Origin: Candidatus Nanopelagicales bacterium | Lineage (GTDB): Bacteria > Actinomycetota > Actinomycetes > S36-B12 > UBA10799 | DNA length: 33,643 nucleotides | NCBI GenBank assembly: GCA_018003655.1 | Contig: JAGNDY010000001.1 | Coordinates: 99,399-133,041, forward strand | Reading direction: 5' to 3' | Shown: piece by piece, positions 17,558 through 29,564 of the stretch | Layout: each line of letters begins with the position of its first letter | How positions within the stretch are numbered: position 1 is the stretch's first letter | Notes under the pieces: generated by a model | What the model was told of the DNA's origin: nothing | Database searches by the model: none | What the model saw: the letters and a program-made list of their open reading frames with translations, nothing else | Position numbers and translations under genes: made by a program

Positions 17558-17675
17558 GAACCCGCACGGCGGTTCGCTGCCGTGACATCACACCCTGCAC
17601 ACAGCCCTTCATGTCAGCCAAGGCTGAACATTCGAAGCGCTGCGACCGTGTCCGCGGTCCGGCTGGAGCACCACT

Positions 17676-17729
17676 CCAACCGGTGGTCACAACGGCGGGG
17701 GAGGAGCGCTCACCAACCGGTGATCGCAA
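17676..17729 (+). repeat. Direct 17-bp repeat in the rpsB leader
   Basis: CCAACCGGTGGTCACAAC (17676 on) and CCAACCGGTGATCGCAAC (17713 on) match at 16 of 18 positions, 37 bases apart, inside the probable untranslated leader of rpsB. They could be an S2-binding or transcription-factor site; no known motif is recognised. Confidence 0.5.
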
Positions 17730-17783
17730 CAAACCGATCAGCTTCGTCGCAGTGCAGACTGCGGCGAGCGTGGAGGAATACCT

Positions 17784-18794
<1,011 letters not shown>

Positions 18795-18795
18795 C

Positions 18796-19632
18796 ATGGC
18801 TGCAGTGAGCGCGGCGGAGGTTAAGCGCCTTCGCGAAATGACCGGCGCCGGGATGATGGACTGCAAGCGGGCTTTGGAAGAAGCCGAAGGTGACTTCGAC
18901 AAGGCCGTAGAGCTGCTCCGTATCAAGGGTGCCAAGGATGTCGGCAAGCGTGATTCGCGGACTGCCTCGAACGGGCTCGTCGTGGCTCACATGGAAGGCA
19001 ACGACCACGGTGTGCTGCTTGAGCTCAACTGCGAGACCGACTTCGTCGCCAAGACCGAGGGATTCCAGGGCCTCGCCGCCGACGTCTCAAGCTTCGTCGC
19101 CAGCAAGCGCCCCGGTGATGTTGCCGAGTTGATGGCAGCGGAGCTCGAGGCGGACAAGACCATCCAGCAGTTGCTCGACGAGGCAAACGTGACCCTCGGG
19201 GAGAAGATCGAGGTTCGTCGTTTTGTCAGGTTTGAGGACGGCAGCATCTACGTCTACCTGCACAAGCATGATCCCGCGTTGCCACCAAGCGTCGGCTCGC
19301 TGGTTGAACTCGATACGCCAAACGAGGAACTGGCCAAAGGCATCGCCCAGCACATCGCAGCGATGGCCCCCAAGTACCTGGCACGCGAGGATGTTCCGCA
19401 GGACGTTGTGGACAACGAGCGGCGGATCGCTGAGGAAACTGCTCGGGAGGAAGGCAAGCCCGAGCAGGCCATCAGCAAGATCGTCGATGGCCGGACAAAC
19501 GGGTTCTTCAAGGACGCCTGCCTGTTGGAACAGTCGTACGTTCGCGACAACAAGAAGACGATCGCAGCGCTCCTGGCAGAGAACGGAGCGCACGTCACCC
19601 GATTCGCACGATTCAAGGTCGGGCAGGACTAG
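18796..19632 (+). CDS. tsf: Elongation factor Ts
   Basis: EF-Ts is the nucleotide exchange factor for EF-Tu. The N-terminal UBA-like domain is seen in [22 protein letters not shown], followed by [21 protein letters not shown] is the classic EF-Tu contact signature. The 278-residue length fits actinobacteria. ATG 18796 is one base after the rpsB stop; the upstream open frame is a shadow of rpsB. The stop overlaps the GTG of pyrH. Confidence 0.97.
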   Translation: MAAVSAAEVKRLREMTGAGMMDCKRALEEAEGDFDKAVELLRIKGAKDVGKRDSRTASNGLVVAHMEGNDHGVLLELNCETDFVAKTEGFQGLAADVSSFVASKRPGDVAELMAAELEADKTIQQLLDEANVTLGEKIEVRRFVRFEDGSIYVYLHKHDPALPPSVGSLVELDTPNEELAKGIAQHIAAMAPKYLAREDVPQDVVDNERRIAEETAREEGKPEQAISKIVDGRTNGFFKDACLLEQSYVRDNKKTIAALLAENGAHVTRFARFKVGQD

Positions 19633-20408
19633 TGGTCTCCGCGGTTCAACCGACGCTGGAAGGCACGGTCGAGCGATGGCCGGACATTCCCGAACACGGC
19701 TGGGACCGCGTACTGCTCAAACTGTCCGGTGAGGCTTTTGCCGGTGGTGGCGGCCTCGGCGTCGATCCTGACGTCGTGTCCGCCATCGCTCGGCAGATCG
19801 CCGACGTGGTTCGGACCGGCCGAGAAGTCGGGATCGTCATCGGTGGGGGCAACTACTTCCGTGGCGCCGAGCTTTCGGCCAGCGGTATGGACCGTTCTCG
19901 AGCCGACTACATGGGCATGCTCGGTACGGTCATGAATTGCCTGGCCCTGCAGGACTTTCTTGAGCGTCAGGGAATCGAGACCCGCGTTCAGACAGCAATC
20001 GCGATGGGTCAAGTCGCCGAGCCCTACACTCCTCGCCGAGCGATCCGCCACATGGAGAAGGGCCGGGTCGTGATCTTCGGGGCTGGCCTTGGTGCGCCGT
20101 TCTTCTCCACCGACACGTGTGCGGCCCAGCGCGCGCTGGAAACGGGTGGGCTGGTGGTGCTCATGGCCAAGGGAGTGGACGGCGTCTATGACGACGACCC
20201 GCGTACCAATCCAGATGCCAAGCGCTTCGACCGTCTGACCTATGACGAGGTGCTGGCTCGAGACCTCAAAGTTGCCGACGCAACCGCGATTAGCCTGTGT
20301 CGCGACAACCGGATGCCTATCATCGTTTTCAACCTGATGGTGGAAGGCAACATCGCCCGCGCTGTTGATGGTGAAAGGATCGGGACGCTCATTACCGCGG
20401 TGCCATAG
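19632..20408 (+). CDS. pyrH: Uridylate kinase (UMP kinase)
   Basis: PyrH converts UMP to UDP with ATP; it is a homohexamer of the amino-acid-kinase fold. Motifs are [53 protein letters not shown] and [17 protein letters not shown] 19632 overlaps the tsf stop (TAGTG) and gives 258 residues with about 20 extra N-terminal residues. Pyrimidine nucleotide supply is thus coupled to translation genes, as in most bacteria. Eighty bases separate it from frr, and I see nothing clear in them. Confidence 0.96.
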   Translation: MVSAVQPTLEGTVERWPDIPEHGWDRVLLKLSGEAFAGGGGLGVDPDVVSAIARQIADVVRTGREVGIVIGGGNYFRGAELSASGMDRSRADYMGMLGTVMNCLALQDFLERQGIETRVQTAIAMGQVAEPYTPRRAIRHMEKGRVVIFGAGLGAPFFSTDTCAAQRALETGGLVVLMAKGVDGVYDDDPRTNPDAKRFDRLTYDEVLARDLKVADATAISLCRDNRMPIIVFNLMVEGNIARAVDGERIGTLITAVP

Positions 20409-20488
20409 CCACGGCTCAGCGGCCGACTCGCAGCTGCTTCCGGTGCTGAACCCTCAACCTCAATCTGACGACAAGCAACGGAGTTGCA

Positions 20489-21046
20489 ATGATCGACGAC
20501 ATTCTTCTGGAAGCCGAAGAGAAGATGGACAAGGCCATCAGCGTTGCTCGCGACGACTTCGCCACGTTGCGGACCGGTCGCGCGAATCCGTCGATGTTCG
20601 CAAAGATCACCGTCGACTACTACGGCACGCAAACCCCACTCAATCAGTTGGCGTCTTTCCAGACGCCCGAGGCGCGGATGATTCTGGTGATGCCGTACGA
20701 CGTCGGCGCAATGCCCGAGATTGAGCGCTCGATTCGCGACTCCGACCTCGGCGTCAATCCAACCAACGACGGCAAACTCATCCGGGTAGTGCTGCCGCAG
20801 TTGACCGAGGAACGCCGGCGTGAGTATGTCAAAGTTGCTCGCACCAAGGCTGAGGACGCCAAAATCTCGATCCGCGCTGTGCGCCGTCACGCCAAAGAGG
20901 CACTCGATAAGTTGATGAAGGATGGCGACGCAGGGGAGGATGACGTTCGTCGCGCTGAAAAGCAGCTCGATGATGTCACCGGCCAGCACGTCGCGCACGT
21001 CGACGACATCCTCAAACATAAGGAAGCCGAACTTCTCGAGGTCTGA
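20489..21046 (+). CDS. frr: Ribosome recycling factor
   Basis: RRF splits post-termination ribosomes together with EF-G. The protein has the standard 185 residues. It shows [22 protein letters not shown] at the start, [24 protein letters not shown] and [32 protein letters not shown] 20489 has GGAG nine bases upstream. The stop is followed after one base by the GTG of cdsA. Confidence 0.97.
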   Translation: MIDDILLEAEEKMDKAISVARDDFATLRTGRANPSMFAKITVDYYGTQTPLNQLASFQTPEARMILVMPYDVGAMPEIERSIRDSDLGVNPTNDGKLIRVVLPQLTEERRREYVKVARTKAEDAKISIRAVRRHAKEALDKLMKDGDAGEDDVRRAEKQLDDVTGQHVAHVDDILKHKEAELLEV

Positions 21047-21047
21047 T

Positions 21048-21905
21048 GTGTCCAACTCCTCCGGTGCTGCCACCCCAGCCGACCCGTCGGCAGACGAGCA
21101 CCCGAATGCCGGACGCAATCTGCCCGTCGCCATCCTGGTCGGGGTTCTGCTCGCGGGAGTGGCGTTACTAACCCTCTACACCGCTCGTTGGCTGTTCGTG
21201 GCGTTGGTGTGTGCGGCCATCTGCATCGGTGTGTACGAGTTGACCGGCGCCTTCGCGCACGTGGGAGCCAGAGTCGCGCGCACGCCGCTCTACCTTGGCG
21301 TGGTCGCCGCCACGTTCGCTGTGTACCAATGGGGCATTGAGGCCCAATTGGTGACGTTCGGTGCGATCACCATCTTCGTGTTGATTTGGCGCATCCGCCG
21401 GGGCACGGAGGGTTACGTCAAGGATGTGACCGCATCGATCTTCGTTGCCGCCTACTTGCCGTTCATGGCCGGCTTCCTGATGCTGACCTTGCAGTACCCG
21501 AACGGCCCACAACGGGTCATCGTGTTCATCTGCCTGACAATTGCCAGTGACATTGGCGGCTACGCAGCCGGCGTCACCATGGGCAAGCACGCGATTGCCC
21601 CGCAGATAAGCCCCAAGAAGTCGTGGGAGGGCTTCGCCGGGTCGGTAGTCACCCAGGTCATCGTGGGGTCGTGGCTCTTCATCTGGCTACTCGATTCTTC
21701 CTGGTGGGCAGGAGCCATCACCGGCATCGTTATGACGATTACGGCCACTGCCGGCGACTTTGCTGAAAGTGCGATCAAACGCGATCTCGGTGTCAAGGAC
21801 ATGAGTCAGCTACTGCCTGGCCATGGCGGACTCATGGACCGGCTCGATTCGCTGGTCCCCAACGCCTTCGTATCGTGGGCGATGTTCCGACTCTTCCTCG
21901 GCTGA
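21048..21905 (+). CDS. cdsA: Phosphatidate cytidylyltransferase (CDP-diglyceride synthase)
   Basis: This membrane enzyme makes CDP-diacylglycerol from phosphatidic acid and CTP, the precursor of phosphatidylinositol, phosphatidylglycerol and cardiolipin. Multiple hydrophobic segments run along the 285 residues. The family signature is complete near the C-terminus (about residues 242-269), with [11 protein letters not shown] and [13 protein letters not shown]. The start GTG 21048 has GAGG at 21038-21041; the open frame upstream is a shadow of frr. It is followed after 28 bases by rlmN. Confidence 0.94.
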   Translation: MSNSSGAATPADPSADEHPNAGRNLPVAILVGVLLAGVALLTLYTARWLFVALVCAAICIGVYELTGAFAHVGARVARTPLYLGVVAATFAVYQWGIEAQLVTFGAITIFVLIWRIRRGTEGYVKDVTASIFVAAYLPFMAGFLMLTLQYPNGPQRVIVFICLTIASDIGGYAAGVTMGKHAIAPQISPKKSWEGFAGSVVTQVIVGSWLFIWLLDSSWWAGAITGIVMTITATAGDFAESAIKRDLGVKDMSQLLPGHGGLMDRLDSLVPNAFVSWAMFRLFLG

Positions 21906-21933
21906 GTCGGCGTCCGGACGGAAGGTCAAACTG

Positions 21934-23064
21934 ATGAGCAAACAAGACCTGCCGCTGGGTCGAACTGGATTCGTTGAACGCAAGGCGACGGCGCGGGGGG
22001 TGAAACCGCCGCGGCACCTGTCGGACCTGGAGATTGCTGACCGCAAGCAGGTCGCCGCCGATCTCGGTCTGCCGGGCTTCCGTGCCGACCAACTGGCGAG
22101 ACATTGGTACGGCCGGTTGTCAGACGACCCGCAAGAGTGGACCGACCTATCCGCCGATGTCCGTTCTCAACTCGCCGAGAGCATCCTGCCCGACCTGCTT
22201 GAGCCGATCCGCCAACTGACCTGTGACGACGGTACGACCGTGAAGTCGGTCTGGAAGTTGCATGACGGCGCACTGGTCGAGAGTGTCCTGATGCGATACC
22301 CCAACCGCGTGACCATGTGCGTGTCGAGCCAGGCAGGTTGCGGGATGAACTGCCCGTTCTGCGCAACCGGTCAAGCGGGACTGACCCGCAACTTGTCAAC
22401 GGCGGAGATTGTCGAGCAGGTGTTGGCAGGTGCCCGGTCGCTGGCACGCGGTCAGATCGCCGGTGGCCCCGGTCGCGTATCCAACGTGGTGCTCATGGGC
22501 ATGGGGGAGCCGATGGCCAACTACAACCGCGTGACTCGGGCGCTGCGAATCCTGACAGCGCCAGCGCCGACGGGGTTGGGCATGTCGGCTCGCGGAATCA
22601 CCGTCTCGACGGTCGGGCTGGTACCGCAGATCCGGCAGCTCGCGCAGGAGGGTTCGCCCTACACGCTGGCAGTCTCCCTGCACGCTCCCGACGACGAACT
22701 GCGTGACGAGCTCGTGCCGATCAACAACCGGTGGCCGGTTGCCGAGGTGCTGGACGCGGCCTGGGGATACGCCGATGCGACCGGTCGGCGCGTTTCGATC
22801 GAGTACGCACTCATCAAAGACATCAACGACCAACCCGAGCGTGCGCGCATGCTGGCCAATCTGCTGGCCGGACGTCTGGTCCACGTCAATCTGATTCCGT
22901 TGAATCCGACCCCCGGATCGAAATGGACGGCATCACGTCCGGAGGATCAGGACGAGTTTGTTCGCATCCTGAGCTCACGCAAGATTGCGGTCACCGTTCG
23001 CGACACGCGCGGTCGGGAGATCGACGGTGCTTGCGGCCAGCTCGCGGCGACCAGTACCGCGTGA
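21934..23064 (+). CDS. rlmN: 23S rRNA (adenine-2503)/tRNA methyltransferase RlmN
   Basis: RlmN is a radical-SAM enzyme that makes 2-methyladenosine at A2503 of 23S rRNA and A37 of some tRNAs. The CxxxCxxC cluster is Cys136, Cys140 and Cys143 (CGMNCPFC). The methyl-carrying cysteine of the C-terminal region is visible in IDGACGQLA. Other family motifs are [14 protein letters not shown] and [15 protein letters not shown] 21934 has GGAAGG (21920-21925) eight bases upstream; 376 residues is typical. Confidence 0.95.
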   Translation: MSKQDLPLGRTGFVERKATARGVKPPRHLSDLEIADRKQVAADLGLPGFRADQLARHWYGRLSDDPQEWTDLSADVRSQLAESILPDLLEPIRQLTCDDGTTVKSVWKLHDGALVESVLMRYPNRVTMCVSSQAGCGMNCPFCATGQAGLTRNLSTAEIVEQVLAGARSLARGQIAGGPGRVSNVVLMGMGEPMANYNRVTRALRILTAPAPTGLGMSARGITVSTVGLVPQIRQLAQEGSPYTLAVSLHAPDDELRDELVPINNRWPVAEVLDAAWGYADATGRRVSIEYALIKDINDQPERARMLANLLAGRLVHVNLIPLNPTPGSKWTASRPEDQDEFVRILSSRKIAVTVRDTRGREIDGACGQLAATSTA

Positions 23065-23097
23065 GCGACCGCGGCAGTGCAGCCGGGCTTCATCGGT

Positions 23098-23111
23098 CAC
23101 AATAGGCACGT
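23098..23111 (+). promoter_or_regulatory. Promoter-like motif at the dxr start
   Basis: CACAATAGGCACGT is identical to 5901-5914. Here CACAAT ends exactly six bases before the GTG start of dxr at 23110. Transcription would then begin at or next to the start codon, giving a leaderless mRNA, which is common in actinobacteria. No clear -35 is seen. Confidence 0.4.
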
Positions 23112-24336
23112 GACCCGCGACATCGTGCTGCTCGGCAGCACCGGCTCAATCGGAACGCAGGCACTGGACATCGTTGCCAGAAACCCCGAGCGATTCCGAA
23201 TCGTGGGTTTGGCCGCCGGTGGTGCGAACCTCGACCAACTTGCCGGTCAGTCCCTGGATACCGGCGCGCAATACGTCGGCGTGGCCGATCCCGATGGGGC
23301 CGTGGCGCTCATGCTCGCCATCGATCAGCTCGCCCGCAAACGGGGACTGCAACCAGGGGAGTTCGTGATCCCGCAGGTGCTCGCAGGCCCGCTGGCCGCC
23401 ACCCAGATCGCCGGCCTTGATGTTGACCTTGTGCTCAATGGCATGACTGGCTCCGTCGGGCTTGCCCCCACCATCGCTGCACTGACCGCAGGTACCACTC
23501 TGGCTCTGGCGAACAAGGAGTCCCTGGTGGTCGGTGGTCGATTGGTGACCGGGTTGGCCAGACCGGGTCAGATTGTGCCTGTTGATTCCGAGCACTCTGC
23601 CCTGGCCCAGTGTCTGCGCAGTGGCAATTCCGGCGAAGTACGCAAGCTGATCCTGACTGCTTCGGGAGGACCGTTCCGCGGCTGGAGCGCGGAGAGTCTG
23701 GTGAATGTCACGCCGGAGCAGGCATTGGCGCATCCGACCTGGAATATGGGACCTGTCGTGACGATCAACTCCGCCACCCTGGTCAACAAGGGTCTGGAGA
23801 TCATCGAGGCGCACCTCCTGTTTGACGTTCCCTACGATCGAATCGAGGCGGTGGTTCACCCGCAGTCGGTCGTGCACTCGATGGTCGAGTTTGCCGACGG
23901 TTCGACAATCGCCCAAGCGAGCCCGCCGGATATGCGCTTGCCGATTGCCCTGGCCATGGGCTGGCCGGATCGAGTTGTCGACGCCGCTCCTGCCTGTGAC
24001 TGGAGCACTGCGGCGACGTGGGAGTTCCTGCCGTTGAATGAGCAGGCATTCCCCGCTGTCAGGGTGGCTCGAGAGGTTGGGGAACTTGCCGGAACCGCTC
24101 CAGCAGTCTTCAACGCAGCGAATGAGGAGTGCGTAGCGGAATTCCTGACCGGCAATCTTGGTTTCACTGGCATCATGGAGACGGTTCAAGCGCTCGTCGA
24201 CATCCACGTAAGCGGTGGCGATGGGGCGTCGGGATCCGAATACGTTCCGGATGCGTCAATGACAGTGGATGCTGTGCTTGCCGCCGAGCAATGGGCGCGA
24301 CCGGCTGCCCGTCGACTCATGGGAAGGAGTTCGTAG
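23110..24336 (+). CDS. dxr: 1-deoxy-D-xylulose 5-phosphate reductoisomerase
   Basis: Dxr (IspC) turns DXP into 2-C-methyl-D-erythritol 4-phosphate with NADPH, the committed step of the MEP isoprenoid route. The Rossmann motif is [71 protein letters not shown] and [13 protein letters not shown] cover substrate and metal sites (Asp in DSEH, Glu in NKGLE). GTG 23110 gives 408 residues beginning VTRDIVLLG; the frame is open a little further upstream to 23077. No ribosome site is present, in keeping with a leaderless start. The rip gene follows directly. Confidence 0.95.
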   Translation: MTRDIVLLGSTGSIGTQALDIVARNPERFRIVGLAAGGANLDQLAGQSLDTGAQYVGVADPDGAVALMLAIDQLARKRGLQPGEFVIPQVLAGPLAATQIAGLDVDLVLNGMTGSVGLAPTIAALTAGTTLALANKESLVVGGRLVTGLARPGQIVPVDSEHSALAQCLRSGNSGEVRKLILTASGGPFRGWSAESLVNVTPEQALAHPTWNMGPVVTINSATLVNKGLEIIEAHLLFDVPYDRIEAVVHPQSVVHSMVEFADGSTIAQASPPDMRLPIALAMGWPDRVVDAAPACDWSTAATWEFLPLNEQAFPAVRVAREVGELAGTAPAVFNAANEECVAEFLTGNLGFTGIMETVQALVDIHVSGGDGASGSEYVPDASMTVDAVLAAEQWARPAARRLMGRSS

Positions 24337-25632
24337 GTGCTCACCATCGTCGGCATCATCGCGTTCGTCTTCGCCATCCTGTTTTCCATTGCGTGGCACG
24401 AACTCGGTCACTTCCTGCCCGCAAAGAAGTTCGGCGTCAAAGTCACCCAATTCATGATCGGCTTTGGGCCGACACTGTGGTCAAAGAAGAAGGGCGAGAC
24501 CGAGTACGGGGTGAAGGGAATTCCCTTCGGTGGCTATGTCCGCATGATCGGAATGTTTCCCCCTGGCGAAGACGGCACCGTCCGGGCATCGAACACCGGC
24601 CGGATCGCCATGTTGGTCGAAGACGCGCGCAAAGAGGCGGCGCAAGAGGTCCTCACCCCGGAGGACGAGAAGCACACCTTCTACAACCTGCCAGTCCGCC
24701 AAAAACTCGTGGTCATGCTCGGCGGTCCGGTTATGAACCTGATCCTGGCCACTGTGCTGTTCGCCATCGTGCTGGTTGGTTTCGGCACTCCGAGCACCAA
24801 CCTGACGGTCAAAGAGGTATCGCCCTGCGTGCCGACCGCCAGCAACATCAACGGTGATTGTGTCGCAGGAGCCCAGCCGAGTCCGGCTGCGGCCGCCGGG
24901 ATGCAGGTGGGCGATGTCGTTACCACCTTCGACGGCCAACCCGTGACTTCCTGGGAGGAGTTCACCGGGCTGATCCGCAACAGTGCGGCCGGAGCAGCGA
25001 CTATCGGCGTGACCCGAGATGGTGTCAGCCAGACCCTGACCGCTCCGATTCTCGTCGTGGATCGACCGGTCATCGTTGACGGGCAGGTAACGAACCAGAC
25101 CAAGCCGGTTGGGTTCCTTGGCATGTCACCGGAACGAATCCTGCAACCACAACCCATCACTGCGGTTCCTGGGCAGATGTGGGATCTGAGCGTTCGCACT
25201 GGGCAGGCTCTCATCTCGATCCCGTCGAAGATCGTCGGTGTCGCCAAGGCGGCTTTCGGTTCCGACCAGCGCGATCCGAACGGTCCCATCGGCGTAGTCG
25301 GAGTCACCCGAATCAGCGGCGAGGTCGCGGCCGCCGACCTGCCCGAGTCGTGGAAGGTGGCCCAGTTCCTCGGCCTGGTCGCATCGCTGAACCTGTTCTT
25401 GTTCCTTTTCAACTTGATTCCGCTGCTCCCGCTCGATGGCGGACACGTCGCTGGCGCGATGTGGGAGGGAATCCGTCGACGCATCGCCAAACTGCGGCAT
25501 CGGCCCGATCCGGGACCGGTGGATGTAGCTCGCGCCTTGCCCGTCGCCTATGCCATGGCCTTCATCCTGATAGGCATGAGTGCTCTGCTGCTTTACGCAG
25601 ACGTCGTCAATCCCGTCCGAATCGGCAGTTGA
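24337..25632 (+). CDS. rip1: Site-2 intramembrane metalloprotease (Rip1/RseP family)
   Basis: This membrane zinc protease cuts anti-sigma factors and other membrane proteins within the bilayer. HELGH (residues 21-25) is in the first membrane segment, and Asp367 of LPLDGGH in the third supplies the remaining zinc ligand. FGPTLWSKKKGETEYGVKGIPFGGYV is the classic conserved strand. A single PDZ domain lies near residues 185-260 (AGMQVGDVVTTFDGQPV). The length is 431 residues. GTG 24337 directly follows the dxr stop. Dxr-Rip-IspG is a conserved actinobacterial trio; in mycobacteria Rip1 controls several sigma factors and cell-envelope lipids. Confidence 0.95.
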   Translation: MLTIVGIIAFVFAILFSIAWHELGHFLPAKKFGVKVTQFMIGFGPTLWSKKKGETEYGVKGIPFGGYVRMIGMFPPGEDGTVRASNTGRIAMLVEDARKEAAQEVLTPEDEKHTFYNLPVRQKLVVMLGGPVMNLILATVLFAIVLVGFGTPSTNLTVKEVSPCVPTASNINGDCVAGAQPSPAAAAGMQVGDVVTTFDGQPVTSWEEFTGLIRNSAAGAATIGVTRDGVSQTLTAPILVVDRPVIVDGQVTNQTKPVGFLGMSPERILQPQPITAVPGQMWDLSVRTGQALISIPSKIVGVAKAAFGSDQRDPNGPIGVVGVTRISGEVAAADLPESWKVAQFLGLVASLNLFLFLFNLIPLLPLDGGHVAGAMWEGIRRRIAKLRHRPDPGPVDVARALPVAYAMAFILIGMSALLLYADVVNPVRIGS

Positions 25633-25677
25633 GGTGCGCGATGTTCCAAGTCCCAACAACGAGGGGATACTGAAGTC

Positions 25678-26847
25678 ATGAGTATTGCCTTGGGCATGCC
25701 GGAAGCACCCCCGCCGGTTCTGCATGAGCGGCGCACCACCCGGCAGTTGCTGTTGCGCCACCCCACCCATCCGGTGCTCATCGGCGGCGGCGCACCCATC
25801 AGCGTGCAATCGATGACCACGACGGTCACTGCGGATGTCGATGCCACGCTGCAGCAGATCGCGCAGTTGACCGCGACCGGCTGCCAAATCGTTCGGGTTG
25901 CGGTGCCGAGTCAAGATGACGCCGAGGCACTCAGTCAGATCGCCAAGAAGTCCGGGATCCCAGTGATCGCCGACATTCACTTCCAACCCAAGTACGTCTT
26001 CGCCGCCATCGATGCCGGGTGCGCTGCCGTTCGGGTCAACCCCGGCAACATCCGCGAGTTCGACGGCCGCGTCGGCGAGATTGCCAAGGCCGCGAAGGAC
26101 TCCGGTACTCCTATCCGGATCGGAGTGAACGCGGGGTCGCTGGACAAGCGACTGCTCGCCAAGTACGGCAAAGCGACGCCGGAAGCCCTCGCTGAGTCGG
26201 CCCTGTGGGAAGCAAGTCTGTTCGAAGAGCACGACTTCCACGACATCAAGATCTCGGTCAAGCACCACGACCCGGTGGTGATGGTCAAGGCATACCAACT
26301 ACTGGCCAGTCAGTGCGACTACCCACTCCACCTCGGCGTCACCGAGGCCGGACCGCAGTTCCAGGGGACGATCAAGTCCGCCGTCGCATTCGGGGCGCTA
26401 CTGAGCCAGGGCATCGGGGACACGATCCGAGTCTCGCTGTCGGCGCCGCCGGAGGAAGAGGTCAAGGTGGGCATTGGCATCTTGGAATCGTTGAATCTGC
26501 GCCAACGCGGCCTGGAGATCGTCAGTTGTCCGTCGTGCGGGCGTGCCCAGGTCGACGTGTACACCCTCGCCGAGCAGGTCACTGCTGGTCTGGAGGGCAT
26601 GGAGGTGCCGTTGCGGGTGGCGGTGATGGGCTGTGTTGTCAACGGACCTGGCGAGGCCCGGGATGCTGACCTCGGTGTCGCGTCGGGCAACGGCAAGGGG
26701 CAGATCTTCGTCAAGGGTGAAGTCATCAAAACAGTGCCTGAGGCATTGATCGTCGAGACCCTGATCGAAGAGGCAATGCGGCTCGCGGAGACAATCCAGG
26801 TGGAGACCCACGATGACGCTGTCGGTCCCTCAGTCACGGTCAGCTGA
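25678..26847 (+). CDS. ispG: 4-hydroxy-3-methylbut-2-en-1-yl diphosphate synthase (IspG/GcpE)
   Basis: IspG performs the penultimate MEP step, converting MEcPP to HMBPP with a [4Fe-4S] cluster. The cluster ligands are visible: Cys284 and Cys287 (SCPSCGR), Cys319 ([11 protein letters not shown]) and Glu326. The TIM-barrel part shows [25 protein letters not shown] and RVNPGNI. At 389 residues it is the two-domain bacterial type. ATG 25678 follows 45 bases after rip1. The 3' end overlaps the GNAT gene by 35 bases. With dxr upstream it makes this a MEP-pathway cluster. Confidence 0.97.
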   Translation: MSIALGMPEAPPPVLHERRTTRQLLLRHPTHPVLIGGGAPISVQSMTTTVTADVDATLQQIAQLTATGCQIVRVAVPSQDDAEALSQIAKKSGIPVIADIHFQPKYVFAAIDAGCAAVRVNPGNIREFDGRVGEIAKAAKDSGTPIRIGVNAGSLDKRLLAKYGKATPEALAESALWEASLFEEHDFHDIKISVKHHDPVVMVKAYQLLASQCDYPLHLGVTEAGPQFQGTIKSAVAFGALLSQGIGDTIRVSLSAPPEEEVKVGIGILESLNLRQRGLEIVSCPSCGRAQVDVYTLAEQVTAGLEGMEVPLRVAVMGCVVNGPGEARDADLGVASGNGKGQIFVKGEVIKTVPEALIVETLIEEAMRLAETIQVETHDDAVGPSVTVS

Positions 26848-27688
26848 CGGAACCGGCGGGACCCTGCGGGTTCTGCAGTCCGAGGACCTGCCGGCTCTGC
26901 GTGCGCTGCTTCGCCGAGATCCAGACGCCTACGTCGTTGTTTCCGAACGCATCGAGGCCGGCGCGCTGATACCAGCGGCAAGCGGTGGCCAGAGTTGGGG
27001 CTGGTTCACTGGCGCCGGACTCGAATCGGCGATCTACCTCGGTGCCAACACCATCCCGATCGAGACCACCGAAGCGAGCCGGTGGGCTTTTGCCCAACGG
27101 CTGACGCGAGGCGGTCGACGCAGTTCGGCAATCGTCGGTCACCATCACGAGGTCCTACCGCTGTGGGAGTTGCTGGCCGCAAGCTGGGGTCCCTGCCGCG
27201 AGATCCGAGGTGACCAGCCGCTGATGGCTTTGGAACACACACCTGAGCACTCTGTCGATTTCCGGGTCAAAGTCGCCGATGAGGCCGATCTCGAGCCGCT
27301 AATGCCGGCATCAATAGCGATGTTCACCGAAGAGGTCGGAGTCTCGCCGGTATCCGGCGGGCGGGAAGCGGGATACCGCGCCCGGCTGCTCGAATCCATC
27401 CGAGCGGGACGGGTGTTCACCCGGATCGAACGCGGTGAAGTGATCTTCAAGGCGGAGGTCGGCGCCGTGTCGACAGCCAGTTCCCAGCTGCAAGGCGTGT
27501 GGGTCACCCCGAGACTGCGCCAAACAGGGCTCGCCGCTCCGGCCGTGGCTGGCGTCGTGAGACTCTCGATGCTCCAACACGCCAGGCGCATCAGCCTCTA
27601 CGCCAACGCCCACAACACGGCGGCGCTGCGCACGTACGCCCGCGTAGGCTTCCGACAGACTGGAACCTTCGCGACCGTCCTCTTCTGA
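26813..27688 (+). CDS. DUF4081-GNAT family N-acetyltransferase
   Basis: This 291-residue protein has two halves. Residues 15-140 fit the actinobacterial DUF4081 domain ([31 protein letters not shown]), and the C-terminal half is a GNAT acetyltransferase ([66 protein letters not shown]). The acetyl-CoA loop is RQTGLA, a slight variant of the usual R/QxxGxG/A. It is the homologue of Rv2867c, always found after ispG. Its substrate is unknown. ATG 26813 overlaps ispG by 35 bases in another frame, which suggests coupling. Confidence 0.88.
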   Translation: MTLSVPQSRSADGTGGTLRVLQSEDLPALRALLRRDPDAYVVVSERIEAGALIPAASGGQSWGWFTGAGLESAIYLGANTIPIETTEASRWAFAQRLTRGGRRSSAIVGHHHEVLPLWELLAASWGPCREIRGDQPLMALEHTPEHSVDFRVKVADEADLEPLMPASIAMFTEEVGVSPVSGGREAGYRARLLESIRAGRVFTRIERGEVIFKAEVGAVSTASSQLQGVWVTPRLRQTGLAAPAVAGVVRLSMLQHARRISLYANAHNTAALRTYARVGFRQTGTFATVLF

Positions 27689-27758
27689 AGCCGGAAGTTT
27701 CCCTTACAGCCAGCCCAGCGCCGCCTCGTGCTGCGTCCACCCGACCAAGGAGCCCTGC

Positions 27759-29549
27759 GTGTTGTTGCGGATGTCGACCCTCTTCCTACGTACGTTGCGA
27801 GACGACCCTGCCGACGCTGAGGTGCCGAGCCACCGGCTCTTGGTGCGGGCCGGATACGTCCGTCGGGTAGCGCCGGGCATCTTCACCTGGCTCCCACTTG
27901 GGTACCTGGTTCTTCGCAATGTGGAGCGCATCGTCCGAGAGGAAATGGATGCGGCCGGCTTTCAGGAGGTGCACTTCCCGGCGTTGCTTCCCCGCGAAGC
28001 CTACGAGACGACGGGGCGCTGGACGGAGTTCGGCGACAACATGTTCCGCCTCAAGGACCGCAAGGGCGGCGATTACCTGCTCGGACCTACCCACGAGGAG
28101 ATGTTCACCCTCCTGGTAAAGAGTGAGTACTCCTCCTACAAGGACTTGCCGCTGTCGCTGTATCAGATCCAGAACAAGTACCGCGACGAAGCACGACCGC
28201 GGGCGGGCATCCTGCGGGGGCGGGAGTTCCTGATGAAGGATTCGTATTCGTTCGATTCCAGCGACGAGGGACTGGTGGCCAGCTATCAGAAGCACCGCGA
28301 GGCATACATCTCAACCTTCGATCGACTCAGCCTGGAGTTCGTCATCGTGTCAGCGCAATCGGGGGCTATGGGCGGTTCTGCCAGCGAGGAATTCCTCGCG
28401 CCGTGCCCCAACGGAGAAGACACCTTTGTCAGGTGTCCGGGCTGTGACTACGCGGCAAACGTTGAAGCCGTCGAAACGCCTACTCCACCGGAGATCGATG
28501 CCGATGACGCGCCAGCGGCGCACGTTGCCGCGACGCCGAACGCGGGGACCATTGATGAGCTCATCGCGGTGTCGAACACCGACACTTCGCTTCGACGGGT
28601 TGACCGGGACTGGACCGCAGCAGACGCGCTGAAGAACGTCGTGGTCATGATCGACTACGCCGACCGGGACAGCGAGCCACTAGTGATCGGTCTGCCTGGC
28701 GATCGCGAGGTGGACATGAAGCGGTTGGCGGCTGCGGTTGCCCCGGGCGAGCCGCGGACATTTGATGAGGCTGACTTCGCCAAGCACCCTGCGCTTGTTC
28801 GCGGCTACGTCGGACCACAGATCCTCGGTGCGCAATCAACGTCGGGGATTCGGTACCTCGTCGATCCCCGCGTCGTGACCGGCTCGCGGTGGATCAGTGG
28901 CGCCAACACGGCTGGTCAGCACGCGTACGGCTTGGTGGTGGGTCGTGATTTCACCCCGGACGGGACGATCGAGGCCGCCGAAGTCCGTGTCGGCGACTCA
29001 TGTCCACAGTGTGGTTCCGAACTTCAGATCGCTCGCGGCATTGAGATCGGCCACATTTTCCAGCTCGGGCGCAAGTACGCGGAGGCGCTTGACCTCAGAG
29101 TCCTCGACGAGAATGGCAAACGGGTTGTTGTGACGATGGGTTCGTATGGCATCGGCGTCTCCCGCGCGGTGGCGGCGGTCGCCGAGCAGAGCCACGACGA
29201 GAGAGGGCTGATCTGGCCGCAGGAGATTGCGCCGGCAGACGTTCATTTGGTTGCAACGGGCAAGGATGACCGCGTCTTCGAGTTCTCGGAGAAGTTGGCG
29301 GGTGAACTGTCCGCGGCCGGGGTGCGCGTGCTCTATGACGATCGGAAGAAGGTGTCCACCGGGGTCAAGTTCAACGACTCCGAACTCATCGGCATCCCCA
29401 CCATCGTTGTGGTCGGCCGAGGTCTCGAGGAGGGAACGGTCGAAATCAAGGATCGCTCAACGGGCGAGCGAACGGTTGTGGAGGTTGACGAGGCAGCCTC
29501 GGTCATCATCCGTCGCTGTGTGGCCGAGATGATCTGGGAATCGAGCTAG
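27759..29549 (+). CDS. proS: Prolyl-tRNA synthetase, bacterial type with editing domain
   Basis: This class II synthetase has 596 residues. Motif 1 surrounds [12 protein letters not shown], motif 2 is [21 protein letters not shown], and motif 3 lies in [16 protein letters not shown]. The insertion editing domain (about 240-390) between motifs 2 and 3 includes KNVVVMIDY. An anticodon-binding domain closes the protein ([11 protein letters not shown] on). The start is GTG 27759 because AAGGAG (27747-27752) sits six bases before it; ATG 27771 is in frame but worse placed. It ends 15 bases from the convergent ferritin-like gene, with no clear terminator. The 70 bases upstream hold nothing else clear. 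Confidence 0.96.
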   Translation: MLLRMSTLFLRTLRDDPADAEVPSHRLLVRAGYVRRVAPGIFTWLPLGYLVLRNVERIVREEMDAAGFQEVHFPALLPREAYETTGRWTEFGDNMFRLKDRKGGDYLLGPTHEEMFTLLVKSEYSSYKDLPLSLYQIQNKYRDEARPRAGILRGREFLMKDSYSFDSSDEGLVASYQKHREAYISTFDRLSLEFVIVSAQSGAMGGSASEEFLAPCPNGEDTFVRCPGCDYAANVEAVETPTPPEIDADDAPAAHVAATPNAGTIDELIAVSNTDTSLRRVDRDWTAADALKNVVVMIDYADRDSEPLVIGLPGDREVDMKRLAAAVAPGEPRTFDEADFAKHPALVRGYVGPQILGAQSTSGIRYLVDPRVVTGSRWISGANTAGQHAYGLVVGRDFTPDGTIEAAEVRVGDSCPQCGSELQIARGIEIGHIFQLGRKYAEALDLRVLDENGKRVVVTMGSYGIGVSRAVAAVAEQSHDERGLIWPQEIAPADVHLVATGKDDRVFEFSEKLAGELSAAGVRVLYDDRKKVSTGVKFNDSELIGIPTIVVVGRGLEEGTVEIKDRSTGERTVVEVDEAASVIIRRCVAEMIWESS

Positions 29550-29564
29550 GCGAGTCGGGCAGAA

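Noticed and set aside
23146-24207. Long reverse-strand open frame (353 codons) across dxr
   Set aside because: It is antisense to fully recognisable Dxr motifs, with no family resemblance and no ribosome site.
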